From: Anomaloglossus baeobatrachus
Taxonomy: Eukaryota > Chordata > Amphibia > Anura > Aromobatidae
Direction of reading: 5' to 3'
Assembly: GCF_048569485.1 (NCBI RefSeq)
Contig: NC_134356.1
Location: 531,724,556 to 531,788,555, forward strand
Length of the DNA: 64,000 nucleotides
The position numbers and the translations under genes were made by a program. Shown piece after piece: positions 1 through 11,829 of this stretch. The notes below the pieces were generated by a model. That model had not been told where the DNA came from, made no database searches, and was given only the letters and a program-made list of their open reading frames with translations. Positions within the stretch are counted from its first letter, which is position 1, and each line of letters starts with the position of its first letter.

Positions 1-2498
1 CACTGACTGTTTGCTAGTATAATGGCTTAGTTAAAAAGAGTTTGAGTGTGCAATGCAGGCAGACGTGCTGCAAATATCTTTCCACTAGTGTGAATAGACA
101 AAAGTACAATAGCCACGTTTAGGATGCCACTAGGTACACTGACTGTTTGCTAGTATAATGGCTTAGTTAAAAAGAGTTTGAGTGTGCAATGCAGGCAGAC
201 GTGCTGCAAATATCTTTGCACTAGTGTGACTAGACAAAAGTACAATAGCCACGTTTAGGATGCCACTAGGTACACTGACTGTTTGCTAGTATAATGGCTT
301 AGTTAAAAAGAGTTTGAGTGTGCGATGCAGGCAGACGTGCTGCAAATATCTTTCCACTAGTGGGACTATAGCAAAGTCCAATAGCCACGTTTAGGATGCC
401 ACTAGGTACACTGACTGTTTGCTAGTATAATTGCTTAGTTAAAAAGAGTTTGAGTGTGCAATGCAGGCAGAGGTGCTGCAAATATCTTTCCACTAGTGTG
501 ACTAGACAAAAGTACAATAGCCACGTTTAGGATGCCACTACGTACACTGACTGTTTGCTAGTATAATGGCTTAGTTAAAAAGAGTTTGAGTGTGCAATGC
601 AGGCAGACGTGCTGCAAATATCTTTGCACTAGTGTGAATAGACAAAAGTACAATAGCCACGTTTAGGATGCCATTAGGTACACTGACTGTTTGCTAGTAT
701 AATTGCTTAGTTAAAAAGAGTTTGAGTGTGCAATGCAGGCAGAGGTGCTGCAAATATCTTTCCACTAGTGTGACTAGACAAAAGTACAATAGCCACGTTT
801 AGGATGCCACTACGTACACTGACTGTTTGCTAGTATAATGGCTTAGTTAAAAAGAGTTTGAGTGTGCAATGCAGGCAGACGTGCTGCAAATATCTTTGCA
901 CTAGTGTGAATAGACAAAAGTACAATAGCCACGTTTAGGATGCCACTAGGTACACTGAGTATTTGCTAGTATAATGGCTTAGTTATAATGAGTTGGAGTG
1001 TGCAATGCAGGCAGACATGCTGCAAATATCTTTGCACTAGTGTGACTAGACAAAAGTACAATAGCCACGTTTAGGATGCCACTAGGTACACTGACTGTTT
1101 GCTAGTATAATGGCTTAGTTAAAAAGAGTTTGAGTGTGCAATGCAGGCAGACGTGCTGCAAATATCTTTGCACTAGTGTGACTAGACAAAAGTACATTAG
1201 CCACGTTTAGGATGCCACTAGGTACACTGACTGTTTGCTAGTATAATGGCTTAGTTAAAAAGAGTTTGAGTGTGCAATGCAGGCAGACGTGCTGCAAATA
1301 TCTTTGCACTAGTGTGACTACACAAAAGTCCAATAGCCACGTTTAGGATGCCACTAGGTACACTGACTGTTTGCTAGTATAATTGCTTAGTTAAAAAGAG
1401 TTTGAGTGTGCAATGCAGGCAGACGTGCTGCAAATATCTTTGCACTAGTGTGAATAGACAAAAGTACAATAGCCACGTTTAGGATGCCACTAGGTACACT
1501 GACTGTTTGCTAGTATAATGGCTTAGTTAAAACGAGTTTGAGTGTGCAATGCAGGCAGACGTGCTGCAAATATCTTTCCACTAGTGGGACTATAGCAAAG
1601 TCCAATAGCCACGTTTAGGATGCCACTAGGTACACTGACTGTTTGCTAGTATAATTGCTTAGTTAAAAAGAGTTTGAGTGTGCAATGCAGGCAGAGGTGC
1701 TGCAAATATCTTTCCACTAGTGTGACTAGACAAAAGTACAATAGCCACGTTTAGGATGCCACTAGGTACACTGACTGTTTGCTAGTATAATGGCTTAGTT
1801 AAAAAGAGTTTGAGTGTGCAATGCAGGCAGACGTGCTGCAAATATCTTTGCACTAGTGTGAATAGACAAAAGTCCAATAGCCACGTTTAGGATGCCACTA
1901 GGTACACTGACTGTTTGCTAGTATAATGGCTTAGTTAAAAAGAGTTTGAGTGTGCAATGCAGGCAGACGTGCTGCAAATATCTTTCCACTAGTGTGACTA
2001 GACAAAAGTACAATAGCCACGTTTAGGATGCCACTAGGTACACTGACTGTTTGCTAGTATAATGGCTTAGTTAAAAAGAGTTTGAGTGTGCAATGCAGGG
2101 AGACGTGCTGCAAATATCTTTCCACTAGTGGGACTATAGCAAAGTCCAATAGCCACGTTTAGGATGCCACTAGGTACACTGACTGTTTGCTAGTATAATG
2201 GCTTAGTTAAAAAGAGTTTGAGTGTGCAATGCAGGCAGACGTGCTGCAAATATCTTTCCACTAGTGTGACTAGACAAAAGTACAATAGCCACGTTTAGGA
2301 TGCCACTAGGTACACTGACGGTTTGCTAGTATAATGGCTTAGTTAAAAAGAGTTTGAGTGTGCAATGCAGGCAGACGTGCTGCAAATATCTTTGCACTAG
2401 TGTGAATAGACAAAAGTCCAATAGCCACGTTTAGGATGCCACTAGGTACACTGACTGTTTGCTAGTATAATGGCTTAGTTATAATGAGTTGGAGTGTG
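1..2498. repeat. 136-bp satellite, 18.4 tandem units
   Basis: Units start at 1, 137, 273 and every 136 bp up to 2449 without a single indel; the last is partial and stops at 2498. Each unit opens with CACTGACTGTTTGCTAG. Units differ by a few recurring variants: AATGG or AATTG; ACGTG or GAGGTG; TGTGACTAGAC, TGTGAATAGAC or GGGACTATAGC. The units at 409 and 545 repeat as a pair at 681 and 817. The trio at 273-680 resembles the trio at 1497-1904. The unit at 953 and the terminal partial unit share the rare variant TTATAATGAGTTGGAG. No coding frame is present. The array probably continues to the left of the window. Confidence 0.97.
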
Positions 2499-3284
2499 CA
2501 GAGGACAGGAGGGTACAGTGCCAGGATTGTGGGGCTCTGGGTAGAGGAATGGAAGCCTGCCTTTCTATTCCCTCCTAATGGGGAAATGCAGCGACGAAAT
2601 CCCTGACCTTGGCTACACAGACGCTGTCTCTGTTTTCAGGACCTGTCACCTATGGCTCTGACCCTGCCGGTACGAGCCCTTAAAAGGACTGATAGAAAGT
2701 GCTATCCCTAAGCTGTCTAGCGCTGTGTATGGAGCGCATACAGCAGTATCGGCGATAGGACAAAGGACGGAGCTGCGCCAGTGATGTCTGACACCAAGGA
2801 CGCAGAAGAGATAATGGCGTCCTGGAGGAAAATGTCCGGTTTTATAATGCAGGGACATGTGACATGGATATCCTATCACACATGCCGTTGCTTCTCTGGC
2901 TAAAAGTCCACTTAGCTGTGTGTGTGTCTGGGATTGGCTGACATGCTGGCCCGCCCCACTACACGCGCACGCTTAGGGAAGGAAGACAAGGGAAAAAAAA
3001 AAAAAAATGGCGATTATACAAACAGCAGTGATCTGAAGGCGCTGTTCACGCACACTATACACTGAAATGTCATAATAGTGTGAGTCACAGAGTGACTTAC
3101 ACTATTACAGCGGAAAGCCAGCTAGGAATTAGCTGTTTTTTTGCTGCTAGAACCGTTCTCGAACGTTTCTAGAACTATCGAGCTTTTGCAAAAAGCTCGA
3201 GTTCTAGTTCGATCTAGAACAGGCCCCAAAATCACTCGAGCCTAGAACTGGAGAACCTCGAACCGCGAACCGCGCTCAACTCTA
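2499..3284. mobile_element. Unique flank of the satellite with a hAT-like terminus
   Basis: This stretch follows the satellite abruptly and ends in GCGCTCAACTCTA at 3272-3284. Read in reverse, that is TAGAGTTGAGCGC, close to the TAGAGATGAGC ends of hAT-type elements elsewhere in this window. A hairpin-like block around 3178-3215 (GAGCTTTTGC then AAAAGCTC) lies near the end. No matching left terminus was found, so if this is an element its left end lies beyond position 1 and the satellite would be internal to it. No gene was recognised. Confidence 0.45.
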
Positions 3285-3344
3285 ATGCTTACCCAACCAA
3301 CACTTGGTCAGTTGTGGTTTAACTTGAGGGCTGTCCAGGGTTGG

Positions 3345-3876
3345 TAACTACACTCCTCAACATTGAAATTGCAACAACATGAATGTAAAAGTCGTGAATT
3401 TCTGGAAATCACATGATCAATAGACAACATGATATGCAAATGCTGAAAAAAATGGAAATAAAAGTTTCAAAACATCTTGTTTTATTCAGTATCCAATATG
3501 AACACCATACACAGAAATATGTGCATTTATATATTTTTTTATGCTATCAGTGAGGTTATGGATGGCTGTCTGAGGAATGTTCTGCCATGTTGAATGCACT
3601 GGCAACTCCCTTAGTGTTTGCCGACTGATAACATCCCTGATGCGCTTGATGGGAGACAAGTTTGGAGACGCTGCATGCCATGGTAGCATGTTTGGGTCAT
3701 TCAGGCTGCTTGAGCAATAGGCAGCATTCTTATGTTGAAAGATGGCTCCTGTGACAATTTTGAGAAATGTCCATACGACGGGTTCCATGGTTAACCTATC
3801 CTTTAGTGCAATTGTAATTGTACATCACATACCAAAGCTTAAGACATCAAAAAGAATTTGCACAAACTATAAGAAG
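3345..3876 (-). mobile_element. Tc1/mariner transposase C-terminal remnant
   Basis: The minus strand between 3788 and 3486 encodes about 100 residues containing SPNLSPIKRIRDVISRQ, which resembles the SPDLSPIEHxWDxIxRR block around the third catalytic acid of Tc1-like transposases. The expected Glu is Lys here, and the part carrying the two catalytic Asp residues is absent, so the copy is dead. An ATTGAAATTGCAACAAC segment near 3363 may be part of the terminal region. The next element at 3877 interrupts or abuts it. Confidence 0.6.
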
Positions 3877-4277
3877 TAGAGGTGAGCGGACCCGTGGAAG
3901 TCCAGGCTCTGTGGGTTCAGTTGGACTTTAGATCAAGTTCTTTTCTGGACCTGCAGTTGACCTGAACCTCATTAGAAGTTACTGATTGGGCATATTGGCT
4001 CTCTGCAAACATATAGCTAGCCATAAACAGATCCCTTCTCGGTTTTTCTTTTTTTTGTACACACTACATCTGATAACTCTGATTTTACCCCCAGTGCAAG
4101 CGAATAAAACACTGTAAGCAACTCACACTGGGCCAAGCACCGAGCGTATCTAAGTTCAACGATACCATTTCCAGTAGTATGCATATGTAAAGCACCCGAA
4201 CTCCAAACTCGAACACTGATTTTTTTTAAAAGTCTGTGTTTCGTGCGAACACTGAACCTCAGCTTTGCTCATCTCTA
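3877..4277. mobile_element. Nonautonomous hAT-type element, copy 1
   Basis: It starts TAGAGGTGAGCGG and ends GCTCATCTCTA, an imperfect terminal inverted repeat. The flanking octamers are ATAAGAAG and ATCAGAAA, 6 of 8 matching, as expected for an aged 8-bp hAT target duplication. Sister copies lie at 35268 and 45790 and share the internal CCCGTGGAAGT, GACTTTAGAT and CACTGGGCC-AGCACCGAG blocks. No transposase is encoded. Confidence 0.75.
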
Positions 4278-6236
4278 ATCAGAAAGCATTTATACAAAAT
4301 TGGCCATACTTCTATTGACTTCAAGCCATAGCTCTCAAAGGCTGTCATGGTGCAGAGCAAGATGTCAATAAAGGCTGGAATGGCACCTGCTTATATTTTG
4401 ACGTAATGATAGCTGATTGGACTGGAGCAATACTATGAAGAGACCTTCATGAGGTGACATCACACAGGTCCTACTCCCAGGATTATGGAGAGAGGTGGCA
4501 TAATATACAATGATGGGCAGACCTAGTCTTTCAGGTACATTAACAGTTCGGTGTTACATTGGTTTGGGCGTGGAACAAGTGGTACGGCCATTTCACTAGT
4601 GTCCCAGGAGAAAATTTGGAACATGACAACACCAGGCAGTGTGTTGCTCATATCACTGTGAGCAGCCTGCATAGCCTAAACATGCTACCATTACTTTTTC
4701 CATTTTGATGTTACACTCCTTAAAATTGAAAGTGCATGTACATGTTCTGGACTTCTTTTTACTCAAGTTACTATAAGTTAATTGCTTGGATGCCAGGTGA
4801 CGGTAGCTCCATTGATTTCTCTGCTACATTGTACTAGACATAACCCTGAAGACGTTCCTGTTCATAAAAAAGAACATGATTTCCATTTTCCTGCAACTCT
4901 TGTTAACTTTTATTTATTTCTATTATCTATTTATTTATTTTTTATCTTCATTTTGTATAATTTTTAATAACTTTCTAGAGATTTGGAAGCTTTCCTTAGC
5001 ATTCTGGTCTACAAAATTTTCCACAAAGTCTTCTTGAAACTAATTAATAAAGTTGCTTAATTATGTTAGCTATCATGTAGCATGCTGTATTGTGTATTTG
5101 TTTTAAATGTATCACTAGTAAAGGTTTTACATTACTATTCTTTTTTTATTATTATTATTTCAGTGTTCGACCTATCCTTTTACTCCATTTATCATCTAAA
5201 AAATTGCTAAAAGTGCTCAGAACTTAAAAACAATTGCAGGATTCTTAAAGCAGCTATCAAGTTTTTACTAAAGCTCTTGACTGTGAATTGCAGTACCCAG
5301 CATTACAATGGTTAAATGTAGAAAAGAAGAGTGGAGTTATCCTTTGATGGTAACACAACCCCTACAGTGCATTCATAGTATGACGTGATAAAAGAGTTAA
5401 TTAAACCCCTGTTTTGTATTGTTTTCTATGGAAACTCTGCAGGTTTAAGTCAGGGAACCATTTCCTTCCCACATTATCACATGAATAGAGACAGGCCTGT
5501 GCTACTCTGAACTAGTCAAACTGTCCACTCAAGCAAACAATTTGGCAAGCAAATTGACATAATTATAAGGAACAGAAAGATGGGGGAAAGTGCCCACCCT
5601 TCTCTTCTTCCTCTAGAGGTCCAATTTGTCTACCAAAGCTTGTTCCAACCCCTGCCGAGTTATTTAGCCCTTTTGTGAACTTCAATGCCAGGTACTGATT
5701 GGAGACCTTATGCCCTTTTCAAGGGCTGTAAGTGATTGGCTTCCCTAATCTGATTAGAATGTACAGAGGCTTGTTCATAAGGAGCATTCACACACATGCA
5801 CACACATACACACACGCACACACGCACACAAGCACATGCCAACTTAACTTGCTCTCTTGCACTTAGACAGTGAAACTCTTCTTTTAACCAAAAAGCAAGT
5901 GATCTGAGTAGGTCTTCTCAGTTTAAGTAGCTCTGTGGTAGGCCTTTCAGTAGATGGAGTATGATCTAAGCCCACCTGCCTGCTTATTAACCACAGGATT
6001 AGAGCCCTTTCTCCCCCTCTCATCCTCTTATTGCTCAGTATGGAAGCCATCTTTTACATGTGAATTTGTCAACCTCTTTTTTACTTCTTTGCTCTGTACC
6101 ACAAGGAATTATAAATAAAACCAAGCCCAATGACTACTTAAACATGGACAGCTTGAATCTTTCTTCATACAAGAACCTCCATTCTAGTGATAATGGTCAA
6201 TTACAATGTCTCCTATCCGATTTACACATCTTAATC
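4278..6236. other. No gene recognised; probable old repeat debris
   Basis: The segment 4290-4710 has the texture of a degraded transposon but no motif that I can name. An imperfect CA-rich microsatellite runs from about 5790 to 5838. Open frames here are short and lack recognisable domains or splice context. Nothing supports a host exon. Confidence 0.5.
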
Positions 6237-6244
6237 CTTTAGTG

Positions 6245-8663
6245 CAGGGGTGGGGAACCTCCGGCCCGCGGGCCGCATGCGGCCCGCCATGACCTTTTAT
6301 GTGGCCCCCGGGCAGATTCCCGGGGGAGGCAGTGCTCGTGCTGTCACCGCAGTTTGCTGCCGCCGGCCCTTTAAATCCACACATTGCTGTTTGTGCTGCA
6401 ATGTGTTCTCCCGTCGGCCAGTGCCAATTGTGGGTGGGTCTACAGCAGCCTCAGCTTCCAGCCTTGTGTGTCCGCCCCCTGCCCTCCGGAGATCAGTGCC
6501 TGCCTTCTCCTTCTGATGCAGTGTGTCCGGCTCCTGCACTGCGGTGATGTGAGTGCAATGCTGCTGTGAGTCCAGCGCCGACCCTCTGCTGCTATGTGCC
6601 CTGCCCAATGCTTTGTGCCTCCCCACACCAGTTCTGTAAACCCTCTCCCCCAGAGTTGCATGAAACTCAGCGCAGTGTGGCCCCCAATGTCCTGTGTGCA
6701 CCCCTCCCCCAGTCCTGTGTGCAGCCCCCCCAATGTCCTGTGTGCAGCCCATCACCCAGTAGTCCTGTTTGCACCCCCCCAATCCTGTGTGCACCCCTCC
6801 CCCAGTCCTGTGTGCAGCCCCCCAATGTCCTGTGTGCACCCCCACACAATCCTATGTGCAGCCCATCACCCAGTCCTGTGTGCACCCCCCAGTCCTGTGT
6901 GCACCCCCCAGTCCTGTGTGCACCCCCCAGTCCTGTGTGCACCCCCCAGTCCTGTGTGCACCCCCCCAGTCCTGTGTGCACCCCCCCCAGTCCTGTGTGC
7001 ACCCCCCCCCAGTCCTGTGTGCACCCCCCCAGTCCTGTGTGCACCCCCCCAGTCCTGTGTGCACCCCCCCAGTCCTGTGTGCACCCCCCCAGTCCTGTGT
7101 GCACCCCCCCAGTCCTGTGTGCATCCCCCCCAGTCCTGTGTGCATCCCCCCAGTCCTGTGTGCATCCCCCCCAGTCCTGTGTGCATCCCCCCAGTCCTGT
7201 GTGCATCCCCCCCAGTCCTGTGTGCATCCCCCCCAGTCCTGTGTGCATCCCCCCCAGTCCTGTGTGCATCCCCCCCAGTCCTGTGTGCATCCCCCCCAGT
7301 CCTGTGTGCATCCCCCCCAGTCCTGTGTGCATCCCCCCCAGTCCTGTGTGCATCCCCCCCAGTCCTGTGTGCACCCCCCCCAGTCCTGTGTGCACCCCCC
7401 CCAGTCCTGTGTGCTGTGTGCACCCCCCCAGTCCTGTGTGCACCCCCCCAGTCCTGTGTGCACCCCCCCGTCCTGTGTGCACCCCCCCCGTCCTGTGTGC
7501 ACCCCCCTGTCCTGTGTGCACCCCCCTGTCCTGTGTGCACCCCCCCTGTCCTGTGTGCACCCCCCCCAGTCCTGTGTGCACCCCCCCCAGTCCTGTGTGC
7601 ACCCCCCCCAGTCCTGTGTGCACCCTCCCCAGTCCTGTGTGCACCCTCCCCAGTCGTGTGCAGCCCCCCCAGTCGTGTGTGCAGCCCCCCCAGTCGTGTG
7701 TGCAGCCCCCCCAGTCGTGTGTGCAGCCCCCCCAGTCGTGTGTGCAGCCCCCCCAGTCGTGTGTGCAGCCCCCCCAGTCGTGTGTGCCTCCCCCCAGTGA
7801 TGTCTGTGCCTCCCCCCAGTGATGTCTGTGCCTCCCCCCCGTGGTGTCTGTGCCTCCCCCCCAGTGATGTCTGTGCCTCCCCCCCCAGTGATGTCTGTGC
7901 CTCCCCCCCAGTGATGTCTGTGCCTCCCCCCCAGTGATGTCTGTGCCTCCCCCCCAGTGATGTCTGTGCCTCCCCCCCAGTGATGTCTGTGCCTCCCCCC
8001 CCAGTGATGTCTGTGCCTCCCCCCCAGTGATGTCTGTGCCTCCCCCCCAGTGATGTCTGTGCCTCCCCCCCCAGTGATGTCTGTGCCTCCCCCCCAGTGA
8101 TGTCTGTGCCTCCCCCCCCAGTGATGTCTGTGCCTCCCCCCCAGTGATGTCTGTGCCTCCCCCCAGTGATGTCTGTGCCTCCCCCCCCAGTGATGTCTGT
8201 GCCTCCCCCCACAGTGATGTCTGTGCCTCCCCCACAGTGATGTCTGTGCCTCCCCCACAGTGATGTCTGTGCCTCCCCCACAGTGATGTCTGTGCCTCCC
8301 CCACAGTGATGTCTGTGCCTCCCCCACAGTGATGTCTGTGCCGCCCCCACAGTGGTGTCTGTGCCGCCCCTCCAGTGGTGTCTGTGCCCCCAGCCCCTCC
8401 AGTGGTGTCTGTGCCCCCAGCCCCTCCAGTGGTGTCTGTGCCCCCAGCCCCGCGTGTGGTGTCTGTGCCCCCAGCCCCGCGTGTGGTGTCTGTGCCCCCA
8501 GCCCCGCGTGTGGTGTCTGTGCCCCCAGCCCCATGCCCCCAGTTAATTAATTGCTTCACCCAATATAGCAGGGTCATTTAAACATTGATAATTTTGTGCG
8601 GCCCCCGAAGGTTGGTAGAAATTTCCAAATGGCCCCCGACAGAAAAAAGGTTCCCCACCCCTG
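6245..8663. mobile_element. hAT-type element swollen by an internal minisatellite
   Basis: The ends are CAGGGGTGGGGAACCT and AGGTTCCCCACCCCTG, a perfect 16-bp terminal inverted repeat. The element is bracketed by the identical octamer CTTTAGTG at 6237-6244 and 8664-8671, a perfect 8-bp target duplication typical of hAT transposons. The outer 0.3 kb on the left and about 0.13 kb on the right are GGCC-rich unique sequence; the middle is the minisatellite listed separately. No transposase was found, so it is nonautonomous. Confidence 0.93.
6680..8530. repeat. C-rich minisatellite, two successive unit types
   Basis: From about 6680 to 7790 the unit is about 19-22 bp, built on CCCCAGTCCTGTGTGCAC with GTGCAT, GTGCAG and AGTCGTG variants in blocks. 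From about 7790 to 8530 it changes to CCCCAGTGATGTCTGTGCCTC, then to a GTGGTGTCTGTGCCCCCAGCCC form. Variation in C-run length shifts the frame between units. Long stop-free frames run on both strands (up to 636 codons on the minus strand) because the units lack stops; they are not genes. Confidence 0.95.
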
Positions 8664-8806
8664 CTTTAGTGTCTTTTCTCTCCAGACTGATCCTCTATAT
8701 TTCCCACCCTTCCTCCCTAACCTGCAAGTTACCAAAACCCTGTATTATATAAATGAGACTGGTTCCTGTGTGAGAGAAACCAAGTTGAGATAATGATGAG
8801 GAGTAA

Positions 8807-9533
8807 AGGTCCAGTCACACTAAGCAACTTACCAGCGATCCCAACAACGATAGGGATCGCTGGTAAGTTGCTAGGAGGTTGCTGGTGAGCTGTCACACTG
8901 CGACGCTCCAGCGATCCCACCAGCAACCTGACCTGGCAGGGATCGCTGGAGCGTGGCTACACGAGTTGCTGGTGAGCTCACCAGCAACCAGTGACCAGCC
9001 CCCAGTCTCCTAGTTACAGCACACATCAGGTTAATTAACCCGATGTGTGCTGCAGCTAAATGTGCACAGAGCAGGGAGCAGCGCACACTGAGCGCTGGCT
9101 CCTTGCTCTCCTAGTTACAGCACACATCGGGTTAATTGCCTGATGTGTGCTGCAGCTAAATGTGCACAGAGCAGGAGCCGGCACTGACAGTGAGAGCGGC
9201 GGAGGCTGGTATCAAAGGTAAATATCGGGTAACCAAGGACAGGGCTTCTTGGTTACCCGATGTTTACATTGGTTACCAGCCTCTACAGAAGCCGGCTCCT
9301 GCTGCCTGCACATTTAGTTGTTGCTGTCTCGCTGTCACACACAGCGATCTGTGCTTCACAGCGGGACAGCAACAACTAAAAAATGGCCCAGGACATTCAG
9401 CAACAACCAACGACCTCACAGCAGGGGCCAGGTTGTTGCTGGATGTCACACACAGCAACATCGCTAGCAACGTCACAAAAGTTGTTCGTTACCAGCGATG
9501 TTGCTAGCGATGTTGCTTAGTGTGACGGGGCCT
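8807..9533. mobile_element. PIF/Harbinger-like nonautonomous element
   Basis: The left end AGGTCCAGTCACACTAAGC and right end GCTTAGTGTGACGGGGCCT are inverted. Both flanks are TAA (8804-8806 and 9534-9536), a 3-bp TWA duplication as in PIF/Harbinger elements. The interior is rich in GTTGCTGG and CAGCGATC motifs and contains secondary inverted blocks. No transposase is present. Confidence 0.8.
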
Positions 9534-10064
9534 TAAGTTAAAATAGTATGTTGCTAAGAGAGATTACTGTAATAGGTGCAGTGACTAGCATTGTGACTAT
9601 GTGCTGCATACTTAGTGATACAGAGACAGTTGCAGAATTCTGGAAGTGATGATAAATAGAAAATGCCATAGTAGAGAAAAATGCAAGTGTCAGCCCCCTG
9701 TTGCACATTCCAATTGTCAAACTGCTGCATCTTATGAGAATGTTGAAACCATTAAACTTATTGCATCATGTGAAACTGTGTAAAAGTATTAAAATCTGAC
9801 ACACACATTCCAGCAGTATTCAGCTAGTGCTCACTGTGGAAAGCTATTACTCTCAATCAGAAGCAAACAAATTGACCCAATATACATATAAGGAGGCAAA
9901 ACAGTACACCAAACTCTTGGTCATGCCAAAGCTGCAAGGAAGACTTCTCATTTTTATATGAATAAAAAGTTATTTTCTCAGACCTTGTACCAATGACAGA
10001 TAAAGTGCAATCATGATTTACATAGGAACGCAATAAAAATACATAACCCAGAAACTGCATTTCT
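9534..10064. other. No feature recognised
   Basis: AT-rich sequence with short random frames. I see no splice-flanked exon, transposon end or tandem repeat here. Confidence 0.5.
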
Positions 10065-10318
10065 ATACTGATGGTGCTTCTGGTTCTGTATTCATGTACT
10101 GGTTGTGGTTCTGGTGATGTCATTCTGTACTTATGATGGTTTTGGCACTGTTTCAGGTATTGATGCTGGTTTTGATGATGTATTCATGTATTGATAATGA
10201 TTGTGGTTCTGTACTCATGTACGGAGGGTGTTTTTGGTGCTGTATTCATGTACTGATGTCATTTCCGATGATGATTGTGATGCTATTTTTCTACACTTAT
10301 GATGGTTCTGGTCAAGTA
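10065..10318. repeat. 31-bp minisatellite, left part
   Basis: Degenerate units read roughly CTGATGATGGTTCTGGTGCT followed by GTATTCATGTA. The same array resumes at 14163, directly after the TTAA-flanked element at 10323-14158, so that element inserted into a pre-existing array. Confidence 0.85.
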
Positions 10319-11427
10319 TTAACCCCTTCACGACCGTGGGCAGTAAAATTACGTCCTATTTTAACGTAACTTAACGACCAGGGACGTAACTTTACTGCCT
10401 AAAGTTCATTTGATTGCCGTGGCCATAGCAAAGGCTTTCAAATGATGTCCCCTGCTGTTTCTTACAGCAGGGGACCTTTGCTTGACCCCATGGGGGGTGG
10501 CATCGCCACCCCCCAACGACGATCGATGTGATTGGCTGTTCAAATCTGAACCGCCAACCACATCGTTCGCACTAATTTCGGCAAAAATAATGCCTGAATT
10601 AGTGCGATACTGTGAGATCCGGCTATGAGATGCTGTAGCAGCTGCAGCATATCATAGGTGGACCTCAAACATGTCGCCTCCAGCCCCTGCAGCACTGATT
10701 GGAGCGATCGTGCTATGACGCGCAATCGCTCCAATCAGTGTGCAGTGAAGCAGTCTGATCTGCAGGTGGCCGCCCTCCCCAGGCCTGTGCTGGTCTGGGA
10801 AGCCCTCCCCTAACATGTCTGCAGCGTGGACTTGCTGGTACTTGTGGTACCATGCCACCGCTGCTGCCGTCACTGATGTCACCGCTTCAGCTCCTGCTCC
10901 ACGTGAGTACTGTGCTCACCTTGCAGCCCATGTGCGCTCCCGTGACGCCCCCTGCGCGCTCCCGTGATGGCCCCTGCCCGTGCCTCCCTGCGATCTGCCC
11001 CCCCACTCCCCGATCTGCCCCCCGACATCCCGATCTGCTCCCCCCGCGATCTGCCTGCCTCCCCCATGATCTCTATTCTGCTTCTGCTGCTCCTTCTCTG
11101 GTATCCCACTCCCCCTCTGCTCTCCCCACTCCCCCACTGCTTTCCCCCTACCCCTCTGCTCTCCCCCCGTCCTCTTACCTGTCTTCACCGGGTCGTCCGA
11201 GGTCTTCACTGGCCCGATCACATCTGCCTCCATCGCTGGGTCCTTCCTGGGTATTCTGCAGAGCTGTCCAACGTCCCGCCTGCTGCTCTTGTAAAGCTGT
11301 CCATCTCGCTTGCCTTCTGTTCCTCCTGCAGTTCTTCTGGTCAGTGATCCTCCTGCTAATCCTCTGGGTACTGTGAGTATAACTTTTTTTTTTTTTTTCC
11401 TGTATCCTGTCCATTGTTACACCTCAT

Positions 11428-11790
11428 CTTTCCGTGTGTCCCGCCGAGCGCTGATCAGGGATGCAGATAACGTATCTGCATCCGTGGTCCGTTTTTGGTG
11501 GGACTTTTTTTTCCGTATCCCCAACGCTTTTTGTATCGCATCAGTCCGTGCATCCCGCCGAGTGCTGATCAGGGATGCACATAATGTATCTGCATCCCTG
11601 CTCAATTTTTGGCGTGACTTTTTTTTTCCGTATCCCCGACGCTTTTTGTATCGCATCCGTCCATGCGTCCCGCCAAGCGCTGATCAGGGATGCACATAAC
11701 GTATCTGCATCCCTGCTCAATTTTTGGCGTGATGTTTTTTTTTTCCGTATCCCCGACGCTTTTTGTATTTCATCCGACCGTGTGTCCTGC
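11428..11790. repeat. About 115-bp tandem repeat, three copies
   Basis: The block CCCGCCGAG followed by TGATCAGGGATGC starts at 11440, 11554 and 11669, spacing 114 and 115 bp. Each unit ends with a T-run and TCCGTATCCCC. It lies inside the TTAA-flanked element. Confidence 0.9.
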
Positions 11791-11829
11791 AGCGGCCGAT
11801 CAGTGCACCGCGTCTGTGCGTTTGAAAAG

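Noticed and set aside
1-2498. CRISPR-like regular repeats
   Set aside because: Units are contiguous with no unique spacers and the genome is clearly vertebrate; this is a satellite.
6566-8577. Open frames of 340-636 codons on both strands, Cys/Pro- or Gly/His/Thr-rich
   Set aside because: They are translations of a stop-free C-rich minisatellite in several frames at once; there is no start context, domain or splice evidence.
10852-11376. 174-codon plus-strand frame rich in Pro, Ser and Leu
   Set aside because: It lies in a C/T-rich low-complexity part of the TTAA-flanked element; overlapping frames of similar length occur on both strands and no domain is recognisable.
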